In this document: positions 36,895 to 49,384 of the stretch, in pieces
Position numbering within the stretch: the stretch's first letter is position 1
Layout of the letters: the number at the start of each line of letters is the position of its first letter
The notes under the pieces: model-generated
Databases searched by the model: none
What the model saw: the letters and a program-made list of their open reading frames with translations, nothing else
Told to the model about the DNA's origin: nothing
Assembly (NCBI RefSeq): GCF_051020985.1
Contig: NC_135007.1
Location: 62,001 to 126,000, forward strand
Reading direction: 5' to 3'
Source: Nomia melanderi
Taxonomy: Eukaryota; Arthropoda; Insecta; Hymenoptera; Halictidae
DNA: 64,000 bases
Translations under genes and position numbers: made by a program

Positions 36895-37190
36895 CATTTG
36901 GTAACTTGTCCCTCGAACTGAAGGGGCAAGTGCGGCAAGGGGACATGCCCACTCGCGATGAATGTTGACGGCTTGGTTTCGGCCACTTTTGTTGTTAGCT
37001 GATTCGCGTAAACGAAGATGATAAATGAAACAGAATACGACGAAGTGAAATACAAATAAGAGTCGAGACGTGGGACTTCAAAGCGATGCCGCAAGCATCG
37101 AATATAAATATGCAATAAAGGAAATTTCAATTTCATTAACTTCGATCTTACTTTCTCGAACGTAATGCCAGTGAATTGTTGAGGTTGTTG
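36895..37190. mobile_element. Family-P half fused to a 55-kb-type repeat fragment
   Basis: The left part (GGCAAGGGGACATGCCCACTC, 36932) is a family-P end. The right part (GACTTCAAAGCGATGCCG near 37073, AGTGCCAGTGAATT-like segment near 37165) matches the left arm of the 55141-55863 element. The two families abut without an obvious boundary. Confidence 0.55.
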
Positions 37191-37657
37191 TAACGATCCC
37201 CTAAGAATGGCGCAACGCGCAGACGAACTTCATGCGAAATCGGGGAGCTATAGGATGTGGACGAACCCAATGCAAAATTGAAGAACCACTGCGAAAGAAT
37301 CTGCTGCGAAATCGGGAAGTCGCTCGGATTCTTAGTAGGTCTCGTAACACTTCAATTATAATTAATTGATATAATTTGAGCGGTAAGATTGTATCGTGTC
37401 AGAATGTTCAATCACTAGATTAGGATATTGGACGATAATTAAGTGTTTTTAGATAATTGCAACGTTCATCAAATAACTTAGTTATATTCTGAATAACTGT
37501 GGCTTTACAGAAACGTTTAGTGTCGTGGTTGAATTTAATTTAACATTACAGAGTCTATAAGGTTACTTTGATTCCAAAAGGGAACTTCAGCCCGATCTCA
37601 CTGGAATCGACTCTCATAAAACGTGACTACACGAAGCTTGACCGATTCTGACTGACG
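37191..37657. other. No supported gene
   Basis: Includes a moderately GC-rich segment (37200-37350) in which GCGAAATCGGG occurs twice (about 37235 and 37308). Nothing codes. Confidence 0.35.
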
Positions 37658-38914
37658 CACAGTGGGGTATTTGTCCGAACTTGGCGGCCAAAATTAAAGA
37701 CAGGTTTATATCGACTTTTTACAAAATAATATGGGAATGTAATATAATATTTATCAGTATGGAATTATATGGCATATAACAATAAAGTTATTGATATAAA
37801 TTATATATAATTTCATATATTTAGTTAAAAATTATATATTTATATATGATATATTACATGATATAATATACAATAATATAATATATGATAAATAATAATA
37901 CATTATAAATAATATGCAATTGTTTAATTTATTGATTTTCGTTAAAAAATTGCTGAAGTGGAAAGTGATATAAGTTTGTGAGAAAAAGATTTGTTGCGAA
38001 ATATTAAAGTTAATGACTTTAGAAAGTGGGTTTCCGAAGCACTAGAGATCGCGACGCGCAGTCGCCTAATTTCGGGATAGCTCAGCACTTTTCGAGTGCT
38101 CGAATTATCTGAAATAGCAAAAATTGTACAGTTTCGATAAAATTTTTAAAATAGACTTTCGCCGCTCAAATCGGGTAAATAGTTCTGTATGGAGTACTGA
38201 TACACTTACGTTGAGTCATATTTCATCTGCTCTATTTTCAGTGAAATCTAAAGCATAGCTCGGATTAATTAAATGAAGGGTTAGGGGAGTGTTATCTATA
38301 GATCGTTTCAATTACTTTGTGTGTAATAGTAATAAAATCTAATATATTTTTTAAGGGTTTGAATATGAAATCATTATTTTATATAAAATCTGTTTGAGCC
38401 AAGTACTTGTATTACCCGTGTACCCGGTGTGGAACAGTGTGATTACGTTAGTATTATATACATAAGGGTTAAGTAAGCCTGCTTAGTGTTTTAGATACAT
38501 TCATTTTGTAGTACTGTACTGTAATACTGTGTAGACGCCGCCGCCGATTCTTTTAAAATTTGTGTTCGTTGTAGAAATGCACATTTCGAATAATTTTTTC
38601 CTTTAATAAATCATATATTCTTTTAATTTTTGGGATTGTCAGGAAAAACATTCGCTACCACTACTTTGGATTCTATATACGCGAGGCGCATCCTTGCAAC
38701 GGCCACACGTAACCACCCGTTCGCCGTTTCGGTAGCGGTTTATATTAGCTTTCGATTTTCTTGGGCTTCACGTGCTCCCTCCGACAAAAATTCTAACAGT
38801 TCCAGTCAGTGGCTGTGCTTTTATACGTCCGTTTCATACATCCGTGCTGAGTTCGACAGATAACTGTCGAGACTGTACGAGTGGGGGGTTTTTAGTTCGA
38901 ATCGCCCCATAGTG
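37658..38914. mobile_element. Putative Transib-like element with 23- and 12-type ends
   Basis: The left end is CACAGTGGGGTATTTG (37658) with CCAAAATTA starting 23 bp after the heptamer. The right end, read inward, is CACTATGGGGCGATTC (heptamer 38908-38914) with CTAAAAACC starting 12 bp after the heptamer. Flanking pentamers are TGACG and TTTCG, so a target duplication is at best decayed, and the pairing of the two ends is inferred from their shared CACWRTGGGG start. The interior is AT-rich (TATATAAT tract at 37740-37920) plus a GC-richer segment near 38640-38860 with a 77-codon ORF of no known family. Confidence 0.45.
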
Positions 38915-38954
38915 TTTCGAGTACAGTTGGCCCGCCATGTCCACAGCTAGTTCC

Positions 38955-39400
38955 ATCTATAATGTGCACAGGAGCAAGGGCAGATCTCCGCTCGTAGCGC
39001 TGAGCCTAGTAGTTATGACAACAACGACGCTTCAGTTTCGACACGTTCTTGTTATTGACCGAGTCGCGTAGTAAAGAACGCAAGCGAAACGAATTGCGAT
39101 GAAGTGAGATGTACGAACATTGGCTTCAGATTTCTTTTCTGCACAGCAGTGGCTTTTTATGTTTATAGTAATGCTTATTTAAACTCTACAATTTCGGGTC
39201 TCAGTAGTGGAATTTAACCGAGCAGACGCACGCGTTCAATATAAACATGCAAGGAAGTCAATTCCAATTGCAGTAATTTTAACCTTACTTTTTCAAATGT
39301 AGTGCCAGTGAATTTCTGAAATTGTTGTGATTAAAATCACAATGAAATTTGATGAATCGGATCGAATAGGGCAGTAATGTTGTTACAAGCATTTCTTACT
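38955..39400. mobile_element. Family-P copy followed by 55-kb-type repeat fragment
   Basis: GTGCACAGGAGCAAGGGCAG (38961) starts a family-P copy that runs to about 39160. ACAATTTCGGGTCTCAGTAG (39188) through AGTGCCAGTGAATTTCTGA (39302) matches the left half of the 55141-55863 element. Same pair of families and same order as at 36895-37190. Confidence 0.6.
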
Positions 39401-39599
39401 GACACGATTTACAATGTTAAATGTGACGTTTTTCCTCTTCTTATTTAGAATTCGAATAATTATTTCTATTCCTACTACTCTAGTACAATTTCAGTATTAT
39501 TTTGGCACCTGCTCAGTAAAGTACAGAAATATATTGTTACTTAGTAATTGAGAAAGTAGATATCGTACGCGTTTGTTACCAATATAATGGAAATAAAAG

Positions 39600-40530
39600 G
39601 CACAGGAAATTAAAATATCGAGAGGAATATTCAAATAAAATACAACCAAATGAGGATTAATTTGTTCTGCTTACAAAGTGTTTGAAGGAAACAAGTTCTC
39701 TTGAAAACTGCATGTGTCATCGGAAATCTCTTCTTTCTGAACATAAAGAATTAGAAGTTCTACATTTTGTAGAAAATCGTACAATTGTCGTACGAAAAAT
39801 ACCGTGTATGATATTTCATTGGGATCAACTCATAAAAGTTTAAAACAACAGAATTATAAACATTTTAAAATGCATAAAGTTCAAGGTCTATAACAAACAG
39901 ATTTATCGCGGCGTTTGAATTCTGCAATTGGTTACTTATGAATAATCTAAATGACTGTAAATTTTCTTTAAAAAATTCTTTGGGCTGATGAATCAAGTCA
40001 CACATATAAAGTATCCGAAACTTAAAAGCTAGAAGAGAAACAAATTTCCAAGCGCAATTTCGTGTGAACATGTGGTGTGATATGATTAACGATATGCCAT
40101 TAGGGCCTTATTTTTATAATAGAATATTAAATGGAGGTAGATATTTCGAATGTCTAAACGTGCAATTTAAATATTGTTGGGAACATCTATCATTGTCCAT
40201 TTCTCAAGATACGTATCTCCAGCAGGATGGAGCCTCGCCACATAACTGTGGAATCGTAAAACATTATCTTAACAATAAATTTAAGGATGAATGAATTGAA
40301 ACTTACAATCTTACCAAGTGGCCCCCAAGATCTTCTGAATTGACACTGCTTGGTCTTTCCTTGTGGGGAACTATTAAAGATACTATTACAAAGCAAAATA
40401 ACGGAACCATGTGCAACAATATCGCGGGTAACATTAGAAAAAGCTATGAAAAATGTTATTCACAGAAACGAATTGTACATTCCTGAAAAAAGAAATTATA
40501 CTGAGCTTTTATTGTAGTCTTGTTAACATT
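39600..40530 (+). pseudogene. Mariner/Tc-like transposase relic, second copy
   Basis: From about 39860 the frames read MHKVQGL and TDLSRRLNSAIGYL, then ILWADESS (39978), the first catalytic block with Asp and Glu intact. Next come FRVNMWCDMIND, GPYFYNRILNGGRYFECLN and YLQQDGASPHNCGIVKHYLN. The last is the second catalytic QDGAPPH block with Asp intact. WPPRSSELTLLG and a degraded FLWGxIKD follow, where the third catalytic residue would lie; here LTPLDFF has become LTLLGLS, so that Asp is lost. The 76-codon ORF at 40064-40294 is the best-kept part. Stops and frameshifts elsewhere show it is dead. It differs from the 10.4-kb relic, so the two belong to different subfamilies. Confidence 0.8.
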
Positions 40531-43189
40531 GGTAAGTAATATTCGAAATATTTTTTTCATTTCTGACTTCATATAACTCGGTACGTCATTGTTTAATACA
40601 TGGATGAATTTGTCTTAATGCAAGCTTTCATATGACATAAAAAAATACGTAGAATTCCATTAAAAAAGTCAACAGTTATTGTTTGTCGAAAGATATAGCA
40701 AATTAAAAAGCTGATAAATACTATTATGTTGATCGTAAGAAACTGTATAAATTCTGTCTTATTTCTTTTTTTCTTGTACTTATCATTTTCAAGAAAACCG
40801 ATGGCTAGTAATAACGTGATGACCTTACTCTATGTACAGATTATATGCTTTACATGGCATTAATGCGATTTGAGGACAGAACTTATATTTCAAGATTTGA
40901 TGATACATTCAGGTAGCTGTCGGTAGATTGTACAGTATAGTATATTATACTATATTAGTGTACACCTAACCCTCCTACAATCGTATAACAGAAAAGGACA
41001 CTGGATATCAGCGGTCCTTTACTTTCCTATGAGAACTTCAAGAGCAATATACAGACAAAGTATTAATTTCTTACCGAAGGTACCTTTCTGATTATTCACC
41101 TCTGCAATGAGTAGAATACGATGCAGCAATAAAAAGTTTTAACCCTTTTTTCAGGATGAATTTTCCGAGCACTTTCGTAGATCCTTTTTCAAGAAATAAA
41201 AGATGTAGGATCACTCTGCGCTGTGGTGGTCATGACATATATTTTTGGACACCTTTACAGTCGATGTGATTCAAAATGTTTATTACTGTTTCTTTAGTTT
41301 TTACCGCCATTTCCTACATTATCACTTATTTCTAAACACGCGTACGTAAGTCTTTCTTATCAATAAAAAAGTTAGTTCTTCTAATTTTGTCCATTGAGGT
41401 ACACAGTATACAACATTAACTGTCTTGCTGCTAATGTTATTGAGGTTTAGTTCATGTTTTATTTCAGTAGCAATATATATATATTGCATTTACACACTCT
41501 TACAATTCGACGGTCTAGTTTTTCACTTGTTTTTCACGGTCTATCGCATCGAATGCCTGATTGAACAGTTCCATTCTAGTGAAATCATTTTACAATGTTT
41601 GCGATAACGTAACGATTTATATCAAACACTTTCGTAATGTCAATTCTTTTCTTTTACTTTTCTTAAACATTTCCACAAAGCTTTGTTTCTCGATTTCAGT
41701 GAAATGCCGTTACCTTGTCACATTTAACACAAATTATAACACAATTCATAACGTCCGAAGTTAACTTCTGACGTAGAAGGTAGAGTGGGGCAATGGCGGT
41801 CGCTTAAGCAGCGACTGTAATAAAATGAAAATATGAGGTAAAATATTTATTCAAATGAGTATTTCATTAACTTAAATTATGTATCTATTGGTACAATACA
41901 AAAGAAATAGTTTTACATTGATTTAAATAACAAACTTGGTAAAAATAAACAAGACCATTGCCCATAGCTGCGGACAATAGCGGTCAGTTTGTAAACAATG
42001 ACAACCTGAGGACTGTAACACTTTTCGCATACATATCCTTAGATGAGTCCCATCTGGAACATTCAAAATGCCTATAGGCCACAAGAGATGCACCAAAACC
42101 ATATTTCATCGTCGAAATATTACTAAATTGAAAGCAAATATGGTATTTATTTTCCATTTTGCTTATATCATTTTATCACTGCTTTTGATAACAGATTAGT
42201 TTAATAATGATAAATTGTTAATTTAATGATACATTTTTCTTATTTTTCTCCCTTGTACCTTAATATTTTTTATAAGATTTTCCTTTATTCTTTTTCATTT
42301 TATCTTTTTTGTTTTCTTCTACCAAATATTCTTTGTTTATTGAAGAAGTTAGAAATATGACCTGCTGGCTTTATCGACGTGGAGTATTTTGCCGTTTTAC
42401 TTTCAACTATGAAGTTGTAAGAGGATCGTGTCATCACTTTCAATAAGCTCAATTGATATTTAAAGACATTCAGCAGTTTATTGAGTTTTTTCAATTTTTC
42501 TAAACCGTGTGTTTATTAACCACCGAGTAAAGTTGTTGCAATAACGAAGAATATGTTTATAACGCGCTAATAAAAAACGACGATCATGTTGTAAGCAAGG
42601 GACCATCATTGCTCGTACATAGATTAATCGAAAAAATGGAATATTAAATATATATATTTGTACTATGTCTATTAGTAATTAAAGTTAAATTGTAAAAATG
42701 ACTTCAAAATTAATACTAACTTCTAATGTTCTGAGTATCTTCTTATGTTAAAAAACAAATAAAGCATGTTTTTCTTCGTTGTTGAGCAGCGATTGAGTAG
42801 CAACCACGCATACGTGTAGTAAAGGACATAATGAGATGTAACGAAAAAAATTAAGAACTTCATATGTGGTATTTCATAATAATAATACTGACCATCATTG
42901 TCAGCTGACCGCGATTACTCTGTTCCTTCCTAAATGTTTCGCATTGTATCTACGTATCTACGCTTCGTTGTAAATGTAGATTTCACAAGTATTTGAAATT
43001 TGCAAAAACTCATAGCGTTTAACTTCATGGTGTGTGGAATATGTATCCACTGTAGAAATACATTTTGTTATACTCCAAGGCATACACTAATTACGCATAT
43101 ATTGGTAAGATTAAGTTATTATATAATTAGTTTGTTTTTTAATTTTTGTCAGTAAGTATAAGTACTGTTTGTCTTGTATGCTCGTCGGC
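40531..43189. other. No supported gene
   Basis: AT-rich with short ORFs (41425-41607, 41561-41764, 42300-42494) lacking motifs. A segment AGAGTGGGGCAATGGCGGTC (41781) resembles an eroded Transib-type end, and similar GCGGTC-containing words recur near 41975 and 42910. Confidence 0.4.
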
Positions 43190-43422
43190 TTGCGGCTTAA
43201 AGTGCATAGAGACAAAGGGAACAGCGTCCACTCACGGCTCTTGGCCCGATAGTTATGGCGGCTCAGTTTCCGCATATTTTTGTTTACTGGCCGAGCCGCG
43301 GGACGAAGGAATCAGTCAGTCAATAACAAAGACGTGCCAAAACTGAGCCGCCATAACTGTCGGGTCGAGCTCCGCGAGTGGACATCTCCCCTTACCCCTG
43401 TGCACTTTTAAGCCTCTGGCCG
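43190..43422. mobile_element. Palindromic MITE (family P), well-preserved copy
   Basis: TGCGGCTTAAAGTGCATAGA at 43191 is mirrored by CCCCTGTGCACTTTTAAGCC ending about 43414. CGATAGTTATGGCGGCTCAG near 43249 is mirrored by CTGAGCCGCCATAACTGTCG near 43340. One of the two most complete copies. Confidence 0.8.
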
Positions 43423-44779
43423 GTGGTCGTAACGTGTGGAGCGAATAGTAGATACATATCTACATACTTATTTATTCCAAGATAACAGCGGCTGAGTCGA
43501 GAAGAGTTTAGCTTCAAAAATCACCGAAAGCTTCTTTAAAAAAGAAATATTATTTTTTCTTCCTTTCGATCTTGACGCTTAATATTAATCCGTCTTGGTA
43601 ATTCGATTCTATGAACACAGTGGTTTGTACCCAATGCTGTACATGTGAATAAATGACTAGGAAAAAGATTATTAAATAGAATATGAAAAAAGAAAATAGT
43701 TGTTGATTTATCGCAGAACACTTATTTTCAATAGGATTTCAATGACATCGATATTTTAAATTAGGCTCTATACTGTTTGTTTTACATTTTTATGAGAAAC
43801 AAAAGATTGAAATCAATGAGCGTAGTAATGTGATACCTTTACGGTCATCCAGCCCGAAGGTATTTACCGTTACCTCACTATACATGCGAAGTATAGGACA
43901 TATGCCACCATGCAAGCTTTTTTATTTAATAAATTGTATTTTTAATTATGAAGTTGATGTAAGGAACTGTAAAAATATTTACAGAGTAAAAATGATTCAT
44001 GTAAATTTCTCGTGGTTGCGTATTATCATTAGAGTCGTTAAATTAGGCCCTTTATTCTCAGTAAGAATACAGAACAAAAAAATTCGGGGTTTCCTTTAAC
44101 GCTACGAATGCTGAATATTCCCAACCACAATGTTCTGTATGAACGGAATATTTTTTGCTTGGCTTGCATAGTTCGTAGCAACGACTTTTATCGGTCACAT
44201 GTATGCGTTTATAGTCCTGAAAGGATGAAACGAATTCGGCACATCTTACTAAAAGATCTGAAAAATGATTCAATAAATTCCAATAAGAATTTTACGCTTT
44301 TAGAATATGTTTCGGTATGTTTTTCAGTTTTAATTCTTTGCCATTATAATTTTCAGTTATGTAATCGGACTTACTTAGGAGGTAAAAGTAATGATGCACT
44401 CAGTAGTAAAAATAACCATGTAAAAAAGTAAATCCTTTCAATACCATTCCACTTTTTCTTCTAGTATTCTTTTGTACTATTTCTCGTTCTCGAGATATGT
44501 ATCGTGATTCCCGTATCAATTGTGAAAATCACCTTATGTACATACAAGCATCGTTATCAATATGTATTCATACAAAATTATAACAAGATTGCTACTCAAA
44601 CAAAAATTGTCTCAAACGGTTAAAGAAATTCTTCCTAATTAATCACTTAAAGAGGGACACCAGCTAGAGACCTTTTAATTATAGGTAAACTTCAGGAATT
44701 TTTTGTTAATAACTAAATATTTCTCTAAATCGCGACACGCGGGGCAAAACGGAACACTAACCTATGTATAGCGTATGCA
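43423..44779. other. No supported gene
   Basis: ORFs of 61-107 codons overlap on both strands (43536-44431) but none shows a domain, and composition matches the AT-rich background. Confidence 0.4.
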
Positions 44780-45460
44780 TATAGTATTCTCACGATTTGT
44801 ACCCGGTACGATCTGTAGGATTAGTGCTCGGCTGTCATCCCCACCACTGAGGGGCGAGTCCCCTCAGCAAGCCGTCAAGTTCGACGGTCGAGCAGTAGTA
44901 ATACGATACGCTATTCAGTAGGGTAGATATCGGTGAGACAATATTAATGCAATTACAAAATTTTTTTTTGTGAGGGATGATTTTTTGTAAATATAAATTT
45001 TACTAATGCATTTGTGAGATTTTTCTGATTAAAACAAGGCCAAACAAGACATATTTTAAGTCACAGTTTACTAGAAGAAAATAGATTATTGTAATTTATT
45101 AAATAAATAAATGTGTCCCGAAATATATCGTGTTTGGTCTTGTTTTAATTATAAAAACCTTACAATTCAATTGGTAAAAATAAAAAGTGAAAAATAGAAC
45201 AGTTTAAAATAGAATTAATAATGCCTCATTCATCTGTTTCTTTGATCGTTCTGAAGGTCGGGCGTCTCGCTCTTTCATTAGCGTTGTCTTTCTCTAGAGA
45301 GGACGAACACACCAGAAGCTTAACTCGAATCTTATCTGCACTTCGAATCAACGCCATTATACGATTAGAGCCCGGTCGCAATCCCGATTTTCGGATACCA
45401 GTCGTGAGAATATTGTATTTCCGTTTTACCTACCCGTTTCACTTTGCCCTACTCTTCCTT
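44780..45460. mobile_element. Inverted copy of the Transib-like element interior
   Basis: Matches 28990-29805 in the opposite orientation. CGTGAGAATATTG at 45404 and GTATTCTCACGAT at 44788 are sub-terminal inverted repeats, the GGCCAAAC...GTTTGGTCTTG hairpin lies at 45025-45155, and the ACGCCCGACCTTCAGAAC segment (complement near 45253) is shared. Eroded termini (AGTAGGGCAAAG complement near 45452) replace the CACAGTG heptamer. The 95-codon ORF at 45221-45508 lies within the element and is not considered a gene. Confidence 0.6.
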
Positions 45461-45874
45461 ACTAAGATTTATTGCAAAAGTCTGACCAATAAGTGCCAAA
45501 CGACGTAACTGCGATGCTTCTCTCCCGTATTGAAATGACAATGTGGCACCAAACACTGCCGTCACGTTTATTTCATTTCATAATAATACATAAATGCACG
45601 TTGTATACATAATATAATGTAATATAATGTAATACGGTATGGTTTAATATCATAAAATATCACTAGGAGAGCTGATAGCATCATGTCCTCTATGTGCTGG
45701 TTTCATTGATAGATGCATGGTACATATATGAACTGAACGATTCCGGTACGTCATATTGAATCGGTCAAGAGCATGCAGCTACAGAAGAAAAGAGAAAATA
45801 GAAAGTAACTAAATATTTGCGAGTAAAATTAATATTTCGGTTAATACATGACAATCCACTTTATCGGATCACTG

Positions 45875-46870
45875 CACAGTGGTCTGAAAACCTGCTTTCT
45901 TGGTCAATATTCAATTTTTTAAGTTTAATATTTACTTATTCAAGTTTAAGATTTAATTAATCAAATAAAATTTTTTCTGTACAAAGTAAAGATACTCTAT
46001 AACTCATAAATCCAAAATATTATTTATTTTATATGATTGTATAATCGAGCATAATGTCTTAAAATGAAAATTCTGAAATTTAAAGTTAAACTAGTTTTTT
46101 CAAATATTCAGTATAGGTCATCAAATAACAAGTTTTGAAAACATCTATATGCGTAATAATAGTTACATTTTGATTATTTAATGGTATAGTAAGCATTTAT
46201 TAAGTTATGTGAAAACTATGCAATGTTTATAACAATTTGAACTTTGCGAAGGGTTTTAGAAATATGCTTGCGATTACTAGATATGAGGATACTTTTCTAT
46301 GAAAATATAGACATTACAGGAAAAGAATATGTTCTTAGGTGCCTCCGCCTGCCACTTTCATTTTTATATAGATTTTAAGGAATGCATACACGAGAGCGCG
46401 AGCATTCGCAACTTGTAGATACCGTTCGCGCTGGGACTAGAAACTTCATCCGAAATGGACTATGATGTTTTCGACAAGATAGAGAATTTATATTGCTACT
46501 TTTTACACATTTAGATAACATTGGATTAGAAAACCTAGAATAATTTTAATGAAATATTTTGTGTTTTATGATTTATATTTTATATATTTTGTATTATATA
46601 TTTTTATTCGTTAGTTACTTGTTATTTATATTACTTATACCAATTATATTTTTCCGAAGAAAAAGTCAGTACAAAAATTCTTTTAATTTCGTTCATACAA
46701 AACGAATTTCTATATCACGGGTGTACTTTATTGAATCTGCCATTTTGAAATTTAAATTTTTGGTGTCAAATTCGCCATCAGTAACCCCAACATTCCCTAA
46801 TTACCCATTTTCAAAAAGTTTGTATGACTTTTCAATTTTGCCCACAAAAACAGGTTTCTAGACCACTGTG
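45875..46870. mobile_element. Transib-like element, 996 bp
   Basis: The ends CACAGTGGTCTGAAAACCTG and, inverted, CACAGTGGTCTAGAAACCTG match at 17 or more of 20 bases. Flanking pentamers are CACTG (45870-45874) and CATTG (46871-46875), a one-mismatch duplication. Inside the right heptamer, 22 bp in, is GCAAAATTG; inside the left, 22 bp in, is TCAATATTC. No transposase motif was found in the interior; the 100-codon ORF at 46559-46861 ends in the right terminus and looks fortuitous. Confidence 0.65.
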
Positions 46871-47800
46871 CATTGAGAAAATTGCAGTCGTTTTCTAGTG
46901 CGCCATGGAGTATGTTACGTAATTAAGATTACTTATATTTCGAATTCGATTAGAGATAGAAAATTATGTTCAGAGGAAAACTGAACGATGCAATAATGTT
47001 TACCATCCTGCGACTTTACTTATTTCTGTACGTGCAACGAAACACCTAAAAAATGTAGTGCACTTTCTTGGAAAACAAAAATTGTGCAGTTATTTTTTCT
47101 ATGTATATAGCGGAGCATTTCGCTTAATACTATACATTTACTAGGGAATACTATTAGCAATCATATACTATAATAGTGATTAAGGACCATTTCCGTTATA
47201 CACGTAATTTTCGTATTGCGTATTTATGTATACAGTATACAAAGGAATATTATCTTTGTCGCACAGCATTTAATAATCGAGACTGCAAGTTTCAACAGTA
47301 TTAATGTAATAAATATATTACTTGAAACATTTTAGCACGTCAATTACTTAAAATATTTTACATTTACATCCATAAAATAAGTACAGTATTGGAAAAAATA
47401 TTTTTTATTATTTTCAAATTAATAGCACATACCTATATACGGGCTATCTACCGAAATAAAATACTTAATACATCTTCGCTTACCTGCCGTTACGTTGAAG
47501 AAGTTAGTTGAAAGTGTGATAAGTTTACAAAAATAAGATTCGAAATGTACGTGTACGTTCCAAATAAGTACTAAAAAAGTAAAATATTTTTCTCTTTTAG
47601 CCTTATCACTATTCAACAAATTACTCAACATATTTTTGAAAAATATATTCTTGCTTTAAAAATTTGTTACAAACAAAATATAAATGTTCTGGGAAGACAC
47701 TGTATTTACTAATATTAAAAAATCTGTTTAACATTTCGGAAATGATATTTCTTTAAGAATATCCTTTGAATGATTAATAAGTTCATTTTTTAAATTACAG
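46871..47800. other. AT-rich, probable intron
   Basis: No repeat or ORF of note; leads into the exon at 47801. Confidence 0.4.
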
Positions 47801-47913
47801 ATCTTGGTTTCTATGCATTGCCTGCCAAAGAAGAACTGAGCCCAATGTTTCCACACAATTCTAGTTCACATGAGATTTCTACAGAAACAAATGCCTTCGT
47901 ACAAAATTCCATG
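47801..47913 (+). CDS. Internal coding exon, product unknown
   Basis: An acceptor (AAATTACAG ending 47800) and a good donor (GTAAGA at 47914) bound 113 bp that are open in one frame, reading LGFYALPAKEELSPMFPHN and ending in NAFVQNSM. The peptide is acidic and Ser/Asn/Pro-containing, without recognised domain; such composition is common in activation-type or disordered regions. The exon starts with two bases of a codon (AT) and ends on a codon boundary. Upstream it can join 15127 or 31156, both of which leave a single base. Downstream it can join 48290 or 52044, both starting at codon position 1. The codon usage is less AT-driven than that of neighbouring chance ORFs. Confidence 0.6.
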
Positions 47914-48289
47914 GTAAGATTTAACTGATAATTTCGATAGAATCAGTTATTTGTCACAGTGAGTTTAGGACATCTTATATCATTATTATATTTTTTCTAT
48001 AATAGGATAACAGTTTAAATATCATTATTATTCTATCTCGAACACGAAGGAAAAAGGATAAGTACGCAAACCGACTTAAGTGTTAAAAAAGAAATAAACA
48101 AAGCTGTAATGTTTTCCAAGGTAGATTCAGGGAACAGAGATTAAAGTATTATTCATAAGCTTTGGGTGACAATTAATTTGAGTCAACTCGCAATTTCATT
48201 ACCTCAAAAAATATAGTATTTTATCGGAAACCGTGAATGCGTAAATATATCAACACTTTTTTATTTTAATGATTTTTTAATGTTGTCAG

Positions 48290-48463
48290 ATGCATGTTCA
48301 TGAACAACTTCTTCCTTACACAGAATCTGCAGAACACTATAATTTCCAAAATAATCACGAAAATTTTGCTTTACCACAGACTGAATTTTATTGGGATGAT
48401 GCAAAATTTTTTACGATTTCTTGTTATACCAAAAAAAAAGAAGAGTTCTCAGCTGTTCGCTGA
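48290..48463 (+). CDS. Candidate terminal exon with stop, alternative 3' end
   Basis: After an acceptor (TGTTGTCAG ending 48289) a 57-codon frame runs to TGA at 48461-48463. It reads MHVHEQLLPYTESAEHY and, further on, LPQTEFYWDDAKFF. It is rich in Glu, Gln, His and aromatic residues and continues the style of exon 47801-47913, 376 bp upstream. It starts at codon position 1, matching that exon's end. No acceptable splice donor is present before the stop, so I read it as the last coding exon of a short product. A run of nine A (KKK codons) lies near its end. No canonical AATAAA was seen close downstream, which weakens the case for a 3' end here. Confidence 0.5.
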   Translation: MHVHEQLLPYTESAEHYNFQNNHENFALPQTEFYWDDAKFFTISCYTKKKEEFSAVR

Positions 48464-48619
48464 CTAAATCACAACCAAGCAAAAACAAAGAAGAATTGTC
48501 CTTTTCATACATTATAATAGTTCAAAGAAAAAATGTTGTTAACCACGCATAAAAAGTGTCAAAATTTTTTCATCAACCCAATATATACTGTTTACCTCTT
48601 TCGAGCACAGTATCTACCT

Positions 48620-48920
48620 TAAGTGTAAAAGTGTACAGGGACAAGCAGAATCAGCCACACGCTTCATTTCGGTCCTTTTAGGAAACATGGTAGCTGAACC
48701 TCCGTGTCCCCATGATTTGGTAAATATAAAAATCCGTCGCCGCGCTGAAACGAAATCCGACGCCAATGTTCGTACATCTAACTTCATCGCGCTCCGTTTC
48801 GCTTGCGTTCCTTATTGCGCGACTCGGTCAATGACAAAGCATGCCGAAACTGAACCGCTATAACTACCGGGTGTGCGCCGCGAGTGGACATCTCCCCTTG
48901 TCCCTGTGCAGTTTTAAACA
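48620..48920. mobile_element. Family-P copy
   Basis: GTGTACAGGGACAAGC at the left and ACATCTCCCCTTGTCCCTGT at the right (48888) are the family ends. The interior (CCCCATGATTTGG, GAAACGAAATC) is the inverse complement of the copy at 49385-49650, so the two copies face each other about 470 bp apart. Confidence 0.7.
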
Positions 48921-49384
48921 GGAACAGTACATGAGCATAACTGTGAGACGGCCACTGGTATATCCGTGTACTCACTGCTTCGTCTTCAAATTAATTATGT
49001 AGAAATGAGTTTTACTTAGCTAATAAAGATCATCATAGGCGGAGAAAGTTTTTTCGCGGGATGGGGGTACAAAACTGCCTCGTTCCAAGCTTGTAGTTTG
49101 TAATTCCTGAGCTAGAACTTTTGTGGAGGAGAGTACTGTAGGGAGATCGGTTGATGGATAGGTTGAAGAATGGGTGCTGAGTGACCAGAGTGAAAGAAAG
49201 CCCCGCCCATTGTCTCCCGCATTTATAACTCTAGCGTGCGATTTGCCAAAACGGTCACACAGTCCGTCGCGTCCCGCAACGTATACAGCAACGGATCCCT
49301 TTTGCCACTGTGCTGTCCCGCATGCCATCATTTTTGCCACATATGGTACAGCTCTCACGACTAGGCCAAGCTGCGCCAAATTGA

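Noticed and set aside
38885..38908. GTTCGAATC resembling a tRNA B box
   Set aside because: No acceptor, D or anticodon arms can be folded around it.
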